Under the pieces are notes generated by a model, which saw only the letters and a program-made list of their open reading frames with translations, did not search any database and was not told the origin of the DNA. A stretch of 31,579 nt of DNA, taken from assembly GCF_000192795.1 (NCBI RefSeq), contig NW_007360661.1:1-31579 (forward strand). The letters run 5' to 3'. This DNA comes from Vavraia culicis subsp. floridensis (lineage: Eukaryota; Microsporidia; Pleistophoridae). Shown piece after piece: positions 26,796 to 31,579 of the stretch. The position numbers and the translations under genes were made by a program. Every line of letters begins with the position of its first letter. The first letter of the stretch is position 1.

Positions 26796-26969
26796 AGTTC
26801 TGATGTGGTGATCCTGTAAGACAAGATCATCATACCGGTGATGCGCCCTTAAAATACATTTATTTACATCTGTGCCAACCTGCCGGCCTTCATTCATAAA
26901 ATTTCGTTTGATCGAGCGACAATCGCTTGGTGCCTGTCCTAAAAAATGTAAATTTTTTTTTCTTCCGCA

Positions 26970-26973
26970 CCCC
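26970..26973 (+). promoter_or_regulatory. CCC-like signal of uS8
   Basis: CCCC six nucleotides before the ATG at 26979, preceded by an AAATTTTTTTT run about 28 nt upstream. Both element types are described for microsporidian genes. Confidence 0.6.
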
Positions 26974-26978
26974 TCAAA

Positions 26979-27365
26979 ATGTCAAGCAAACTGGCACAGG
27001 CATGCACGACCATAAACAACGCGAATCAAAGTCAAGCACGCCAAGTGATAATACGCAACATCAACTCGGTAGTACGCAACTTCCTCAACGTCATGCAGCA
27101 ATACGGGTACATCGACGAGATAACATACATAAACGATCACAGGGTGGGAAAGGTCGTTGTATCGCTGAACGGGCGGCTGAACAAGTGCGGAGCTGTGTGT
27201 CCTAGGTATGACGTGAGGATAGATGAGATTGAGGGGTACAGGCAGAGTATCCTGCCTGCAAGGCAGTTTGGACATTTGATACTTACGACCTCTAAGGGAA
27301 TTATTGATCACAGGGAGTGCATCAACCAGGGAACGGGTGGTAAGGTGCTTGGATTCTTCTATTAA
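26979..27365 (+). CDS. RPS22: 40S ribosomal protein uS8 (RPS15A / yeast Rps22)
   Basis: A 128-residue protein, close to the usual 130. It belongs to the 40S body, where uS8 binds the central domain of 18S rRNA. Family landmarks run in order: INNANQSQARQVIIR (12-26), FLNVMQQYGYIDE (35-47), DDHRAGK-type NDHRVGKVVV (51-60), GRLNKCG (64-70), LPARQFG (91-97), LTTSKGIIDH (100-109) and the C-terminus GGKVLGFFY. No intron is present. A C-run lies just upstream of the ATG, and ATTAAA overlaps the stop codon, so the mRNA has little room for UTRs. This is one of the two most securely identified genes in the window and the best anchor for phylogeny. Confidence 0.97.
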   Translation: MSSKLAQACTTINNANQSQARQVIIRNINSVVRNFLNVMQQYGYIDEITYINDHRVGKVVVSLNGRLNKCGAVCPRYDVRIDEIEGYRQSILPARQFGHLILTTSKGIIDHRECINQGTGGKVLGFFY

Positions 27366-27366
27366 A
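27361..27366 (+). terminator. ATTAAA poly(A)-like signal overlapping uS8 stop
   Basis: TATTAAAGG: the TAA stop lies within ATTAAA. Confidence 0.45.
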
Positions 27367-27547
27367 GGATTGATTTTTTAATTGATCAGATGGGTGAAGT
27401 GGCCGTGTTTTTAGCACAGGTTTGTTTTTCTGTTTGGGCATGTTTTCTGGTGTGGTTGCACAGCCCTTTAAAACCGTTATTTATACGATTTGAGCACATT
27501 TTTGCCTGCAGAGCAGCGATAGCACTGCTATAATCTGATTGCTGTGA

Positions 27548-28138
27548 TCACATGTCAATCAGAGATGACCTAGTTTTTGACATTGAGGTTCGTTCATTCG
27601 CTACCTTTATCGCGTGCTCATGGAGCTTTCTGATATAACAACCGTAATTATAGCACTTCTCGGTTCGTAGACGATAAAAACTGCGCTTGATATTGTCCGC
27701 TTGTTGAGAGTGTGCCAAGGTTTTTACATGAAAAAGCGTTGATCCACAGCTTCGCACGAATTCATCCGACCAAACACGTTTTTGTGATTCAACGGGATCG
27801 ATTACTTGTTTTTGGTTTGCAGAGCATGGAAGATGATGCATCAAACTATTTTCTGGTTCAATCGTACAAATTACATGTTTTATTCCTTTGAGTTTTATTG
27901 GTCCGTATTTGTGTAACATGACGTGCGGTTTATTAAAATACATAATACCGCATGTTTGCATGGATCGTAAATCTTGGCCTGTTCCTGCGTTAGACGAAGG
28001 AATTGCTTCAAATACATCTCTCTCATCGTAAAAAACGAAATGTTGCACTAAATTTATAGAAATTGATGAGATATGGTGCGAGGTAAATTTTTGATAATGA
28101 TAATAGAAAGAAGTGAGGCTCATTGCTCTAGTTATCAT
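27548..28138 (-). CDS. Possible divergent ricin-B-like protein (may be decayed)
   Basis: A 196-codon minus-strand frame from ATG 28138; ATG 28123 is an alternative. Two stretches recall the ricin-B-like proteins. HFVFYDERDVF resembles IYSVDERKF of the 19924 gene. FYRLRTEKCYNYGC resembles YFALRRKNKCLAVC of the 5291 gene. Unlike those genes it has no clear signal peptide, no TATA-like box at 25-29 nt and no C-run, so the true start may be lost. It could be a family pseudogene with an intact frame, or an unrelated cytosolic protein. The base composition is more AT-rich than that of the family members upstream. Confidence 0.4.
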   Translation of the reverse strand: MITRAMSLTSFYYHYQKFTSHHISSISINLVQHFVFYDERDVFEAIPSSNAGTGQDLRSMQTCGIMYFNKPHVMLHKYGPIKLKGIKHVICTIEPENSLMHHLPCSANQKQVIDPVESQKRVWSDEFVRSCGSTLFHVKTLAHSQQADNIKRSFYRLRTEKCYNYGCYIRKLHEHAIKVANERTSMSKTRSSLIDM

Positions 28139-28161
28139 TCGTACCAATTTTGCTATCAAAA

Positions 28162-28344
28162 ATGACGGTAAAAAATGAACAAAACGGCACTAAAACATTG
28201 TGGGAGACGAGCTGCAGTAAGCGTGCGAAGAAATGCTCGCTTATGAATAGATGTGCTCTCACAAGGGAAGAAGCGCTAAAAAGGAAAAGTAGAGATATGA
28301 GATTTTTACGCTCAATCACGTATAAGGACGTGCACAAAAGGTAA
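28162..28344 (+). CDS. Candidate 60-residue basic protein
   Basis: ATG at 28162 opens a Lys/Arg-rich frame with three cysteines (SCSKRAKKCSLMNRC) and a helical basic end (EEALKRKSRDMRFL). It lies head-to-head with the 27548 ORF, only 23 nt from that start. Codon choice looks coding-like, but there is no start signal and I recognise no family. It could be chance. Confidence 0.25.
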   Translation: MTVKNEQNGTKTLWETSCSKRAKKCSLMNRCALTREEALKRKSRDMRFLRSITYKDVHKR

Positions 28345-28652
28345 ACGTAATGTTTGATTACATGAATATGCCGGTAGGGTTACGTGGTTTGGATGGTTTG
28401 TTGTTTGAAAGTGAGGACATTATCGTTTGGCGCGTGGTGTCCGCCTTGGAGACATAAAGCGTAATGATTTGAAGACATGACCGTGCTACCTTCTATTCTT
28501 TTAAGGTGATACGAATCAATAGAATGGTTTTGTTTAGACATAACGTGCTAAATTTAAACTGTCATCGCTGATCAATTTCGTTATTTATGGAAGTCTTCTA
28601 ATTACGGATCATCGCATCTAAAAGTATAAAAAGTACACGAAAAATCCTTGTT
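28345..28652. other. Short spacer with promoter
   Basis: About 300 bp, becoming AT-rich toward 28625, where the TATA box of the next gene lies. Nothing else is seen. Confidence 0.4.
28625..28632 (+). promoter_or_regulatory. TATA box of the secreted Cys-motif gene
   Basis: TATAAAAA, 28 nt upstream of the ATG at 28653; no C-run. Confidence 0.7.
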
Positions 28653-29819
28653 ATGGATTTTCATTGCTACGAACTATTCGGTTGGTGCACATTTATACTT
28701 TGTGCTCACAATAATCCAAAATCCGACAACATTACGAATTGTGCCATAAAATTCGTGCAAATTAGTAAATCGTACCTGAGAAGCACGGAAGAGACGGATG
28801 AGGTGTACGATTCGCTGAAAATGACAACTTTACAATTCCAACAGTACTATCGTTTGGTCTTTTCTTGGTATGATACGCTTTGTGAAGTGTCCAAATTTAA
28901 ACCATCCGATTCTCGCCTAAATATTTTGCGAGCCCTGATTAAGAATGTCTTTGCATCTAAATCTGACACAGAGTCAAAGACTTTTGAAGAATGTTATGCG
29001 AATTTAAAAGCAAATTCAGCACGATTTTTCATATGGACCGATTTTGCTGGTATCAGGGTTGAGGTGGAAAATTTTTTTACCATAATGCACGAATCTTTGA
29101 AGTTCCTGTCAGTTATACATTTAATATCTCTAAACACTTCAGTTCTGGAGCAGAATCATTATTTATATTTTGAGTCATTAAAAATTGGCATGCTTGATGC
29201 CGAAAAATATTTAGCATCTAATTTATCAGAAACAAAAGAGATTAGATACGTATCCATCGAACGTTTCGACGAGTTGTTCAGAATATTGAGAGATTGCAAG
29301 CATATGGTAACAAATTTGATCTTTTTTTTTGAATCGAGGAACAGTTCACTTATTCGGTTTATGAATAACGAGCCGCTGGCTCGAGTCGATGATCTGAAAT
29401 CCGTTATGTTTCCGAATAATGACAATAAAGCGAAGAAAAACGATTTTTTGCATCCCTTATTGGATCCGCTTCCAGAAAACGATGATATACCAACGACTAG
29501 TATTGTGGCTGACAAACGCATTTTTGGGTTGGACGAAAAAAGCTTTGTTATAGGTGATTGCAACGAAAATAAAGGGAATTATAAAAGATGCTTAGGATGC
29601 TTACGCCCAGAAAATATGATCGGTCAAATGGTTTGGAAGCGATTACAGCCGGATAATAGCGATGAAAAGCGTGATGAAGGAGTAGAAAAAAAGTTTAAAC
29701 CACATAATAACTATTGTTGGAAATGCGGGCACGGTTTCATGTTCAACCGAACAGGTATCTGGACACCTTGTGGAAAGGATGACATAAGAGTACAAGAGTA
29801 TTTAAAGTGTTTCGAATAA
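28653..29819 (+). CDS. Secreted helical protein with C-terminal CGHGF zinc-like motif
   Basis: A 388-residue protein. MDFHCYELFGWCTFILCAHN is a plausible short signal peptide. Residues 30-250 are predicted helical; FQQYYRLVFSWYDTL resembles FQKYLDEMVLVFRML of the secreted RING protein. Residues 250-315 are a charged linker. The C-terminal 75 residues carry CLGC (C-x2-C) and, after a linker, CWKCGHGFMFNRTGIWTPCG. CGHGF is identical to the core of the RING gene (CGHGFQLTC), so this may be a degenerate RING or a zinc ribbon. Ligand spacing does not fit a canonical RING. The start is supported by TATAAAAA exactly 28 nt upstream, and AATAAA overlaps the stop. Codons are AT-rich compared with the RING gene. 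A role as a secreted effector is inference. Confidence 0.72.
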   Translation: MDFHCYELFGWCTFILCAHNNPKSDNITNCAIKFVQISKSYLRSTEETDEVYDSLKMTTLQFQQYYRLVFSWYDTLCEVSKFKPSDSRLNILRALIKNVFASKSDTESKTFEECYANLKANSARFFIWTDFAGIRVEVENFFTIMHESLKFLSVIHLISLNTSVLEQNHYLYFESLKIGMLDAEKYLASNLSETKEIRYVSIERFDELFRILRDCKHMVTNLIFFFESRNSSLIRFMNNEPLARVDDLKSVMFPNNDNKAKKNDFLHPLLDPLPENDDIPTTSIVADKRIFGLDEKSFVIGDCNENKGNYKRCLGCLRPENMIGQMVWKRLQPDNSDEKRDEGVEKKFKPHNNYCWKCGHGFMFNRTGIWTPCGKDDIRVQEYLKCFE

Positions 29820-29820
29820 A
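29815..29820 (+). terminator. Poly(A) signal overlapping stop codon
   Basis: AATAAA containing the TAA stop of the 28653-29819 gene. Confidence 0.6.
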
Positions 29821-31426
29821 ATAATTTTCTCGTTTTTTATTGTTAACGTAAAGGTCGTAGCCAAGAATGTATACAGCATCTTTAATTGTGCATTTAGATT
29901 TTGTCATCACATCGACAATTGGAGTAACTAGATTGGTAGAGTACCATGTTTGTGATATTTATTATTTTCCAGTAATTAAATTGTTATTTAACCTTTTCGC
30001 CACGAACACATTCTCCGGTGAGCTATTCCAGTTGAATAATCTGCTGCGCCACAAGTGCACACTTGCGAAACAACTTTAATCGCCTATCATGCGCTTAGTG
30101 TCGCAATAACTTACTCAGAGCGAGTATAATCGCCCGTAAAACGGGAATGATTTAAAAATTACCGAACAATGCAATCGGAAAATATAATTTAGTAACGTAA
30201 TTTTGTTTTGAAATTTGAAAATATACAGAAATGCACAAAGCCTTACCTTGCATTGGTAATGTGTCTGTCGTCGGACATCATTTCTAGTACAAGCAATACG
30301 CTTTCTCAATCATTTTTTCATTTCGTTCTCTCGCTAGTGTAAATGGGACGTGTATATCCATGAACCTCAGTGGATATTTATCCGCTAATTTAAGTGAACT
30401 TTGTCTAGCATCATCTTTATGGCATTCTCGTAAAATTTATCGCATTAATTTAAGATGAAAAGCAGCTGTAGAAATATTTTTTCTCATTTTGTGCTGGTAT
30501 AAGCAATAAGAATTCCAATAAACTGTGTCTAGCCAATAAAAAAGTACTTCTTGTTCCATTTTATAGATCTGCTGATGTATTTAATGGCAATAATCATATC
30601 ACACTCGTCGATAACACCCATCAAAGAGTTATAATCAACCATGTATTATGGTTTAGGTACAAGTTCTCAGGTTTCATTATTTCTCTTTCTTGTGCATATA
30701 AATTCGCTGGTATGGAAAGTAGATAACATAAATACGCCCGTTTTATCACGCAATTTAAGGGCTTATAAATTACTTGATGTCCAAAACCTCGCTTATTTTT
30801 CTTTTCTGTCTATTTTTTTGGACATTGCCTCACAGTCTTACATGCGTTTGTTACATTTGTATGCGATAAATTAGAATTAGCAGGATCGCTGTAATAATTA
30901 CCAATCATCATTCATTCATATAAATAAAAAAACAACTCAAATGTTCAGAAATCAGTTCTATGGAACAAGAAATATTACCTTTTAGGAAAAATAAAAAATT
31001 TTGTTTCATGTATTTGCACTGCATGAAGAGTCTAAAGCTGTTGTACAACTCATTCTTTCTGAGATGCACTTAGTAATCATTTACAAACAATATTTTCATT
31101 CTATTTTTATTTATTCAACCCCTATCATTATTTGGTTGGCTGTTTTTATGAACACCACCACGTCTAATCAAAATGCATGAAATAAATAACATATCTGCAC
31201 TTTTAACTTTTGTTTGATTTCCTCAATATTGTAACAAATTATGATGGCATTCACAATATATTTAGATGATTTACCAGAAAAAGAATGAAATACAAAGAAA
31301 TGGATGTAAAAGTGAGTTTTTGGTCAATTTAACAGAACATAACATCACAATCAAACAGATGTTTTGGTGAACAGTTTGTATGTTCTCATCATTGACTAAC
31401 GTTCATTTTTCTGGAAGAATCAAAAC
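29821..31426. other. AT-rich intergenic spacer
   Basis: About 1.6 kb, clearly more AT-rich than the left half of the window and poor in repeats. Short open frames (29867-30079 and 30641-30874) have no TATA-like box at the usual spacing and no recognisable product. Confidence 0.5.
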
Positions 31427-31434
31427 TATAAATA
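31427..31434 (+). promoter_or_regulatory. TATA box of the right-edge gene
   Basis: TATAAATA in AAAACTATAAATA, 28 nt upstream of the ATG at 31455, identical in sequence and spacing to the left-edge gene's box. Confidence 0.65.
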
Positions 31435-31454
31435 AGTTAAGAAGTCGATGCATC

Positions 31455-31579
31455 ATGTTTCCAGATTTTGACAATACGCCAACTGAAAAGTTTTTGGTGG
31501 AAAAGACACAATTGTTAAATCCTGGTGGTTTTGTCTGTGCTGTAGATAATCAGCTGATTGTCTACCGCGGCAAAGCTTT
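31455..31579 (+). CDS. Unknown protein, 5' end only (runs off right edge)
   Basis: Forty-one codons are visible, beginning MFPDFDNTPTEKFLVEKTQL and ending IVYRGKA at the edge. The start at 31455 is preferred because TATAAATA lies exactly 28 nt upstream. An earlier in-frame ATG at 31380 lies upstream of that box. No signal peptide is seen, which sets it apart from the other TATA-class genes, and there is no C-run. Too little is visible to name a family. Confidence 0.5.
   Translation, partial: MFPDFDNTPTEKFLVEKTQLLNPGGFVCAVDNQLIVYRGKA

Noticed and set aside
26390..26833. In-frame N-terminal extension of RecQ (about 148 codons)
   Set aside because: It translates purine-repeat DNA into hydrophobic Ser/Leu/Phe low complexity unlike any helicase N-terminus. 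The ATG at 26389 has a C-run and starts a typical acidic N-terminal region.
1..31579. tRNA, 5S rRNA, snRNA, CRISPR and transposase genes
   Set aside because: I looked for T-loop/acceptor pairs, regularly spaced repeats with unique spacers, and DDE or reverse-transcriptase motifs, and saw none that held up. A tRNAscan/Infernal run would be needed to exclude RNA genes.

Overview
The window looks like nuclear DNA of a microsporidian. Recognisable core genes are eukaryotic and reduced: a 70-residue SmE-like snRNP protein, ribosomal protein uS8, an NAD kinase and a BLM/Sgs1-type RecQ helicase. They are intronless as far as visible, and several have a short C-run just upstream of the ATG, the 'CCC-like' signal described for microsporidian genes. 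Moderate GC, long intergenic spacers and abundant minisatellites would fit the Trachipleistophora/Vavraia group better than the compact Encephalitozoon type. That placement is inference.

Layout. 1-1.6 kb: the 5' end of a secreted-protein gene (minus) running off the left edge, then SmE. 2.7-10.2 kb: four proteins I read as divergent ricin-B-like (QxW/beta-trefoil-like) members, three plus and one minus. 10.5-11.8 kb: NAD kinase with a large repetitive insert. 12.8-13.1 kb: an 85-bp minisatellite. 13.2-14.5 kb: a further ricin-B-like secreted protein with NLS-like basic clusters. 15.4-18.7 kb: two minus-strand secreted proteins, one with a C-terminal RING. 19.9-20.8 kb: a ricin-B-like protein with an Arg/Asp/Tyr tail. 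21-23.2 kb: small or low-complexity secreted candidates. 23.5-26.4 kb: RecQ (minus). 27.0-27.4 kb: uS8. 27.5-28.3 kb: a weak ricin-B-like ORF and a tiny basic ORF. 28.7-29.8 kb: a secreted Cys-motif protein. The last 1.7 kb is AT-rich spacer, with a gene starting at the right edge.

The main theme is a secretome island. Most non-housekeeping genes begin with a signal peptide and fall into two families that I can align by eye: ricin-B-like proteins with unrelated low-complexity tails, and helical proteins, two of which end in a CGHGF zinc motif. A promoter rule supports the start choices. A TATA-like box lies 25-29 nt (often exactly 28) upstream of the ATG of the secreted genes, so transcripts should begin almost at the start codon. 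Housekeeping genes instead carry the C-run. Several genes have AATAAA overlapping or touching the stop codon. These proteins are plausible host-directed effectors, but the sequence alone does not prove secretion or host targets.

Limits: all homology statements come from reading motifs by eye. N-termini of the two longest ricin-B-like ORFs are unsettled. No tRNA, rRNA, CRISPR or transposase could be recognised.
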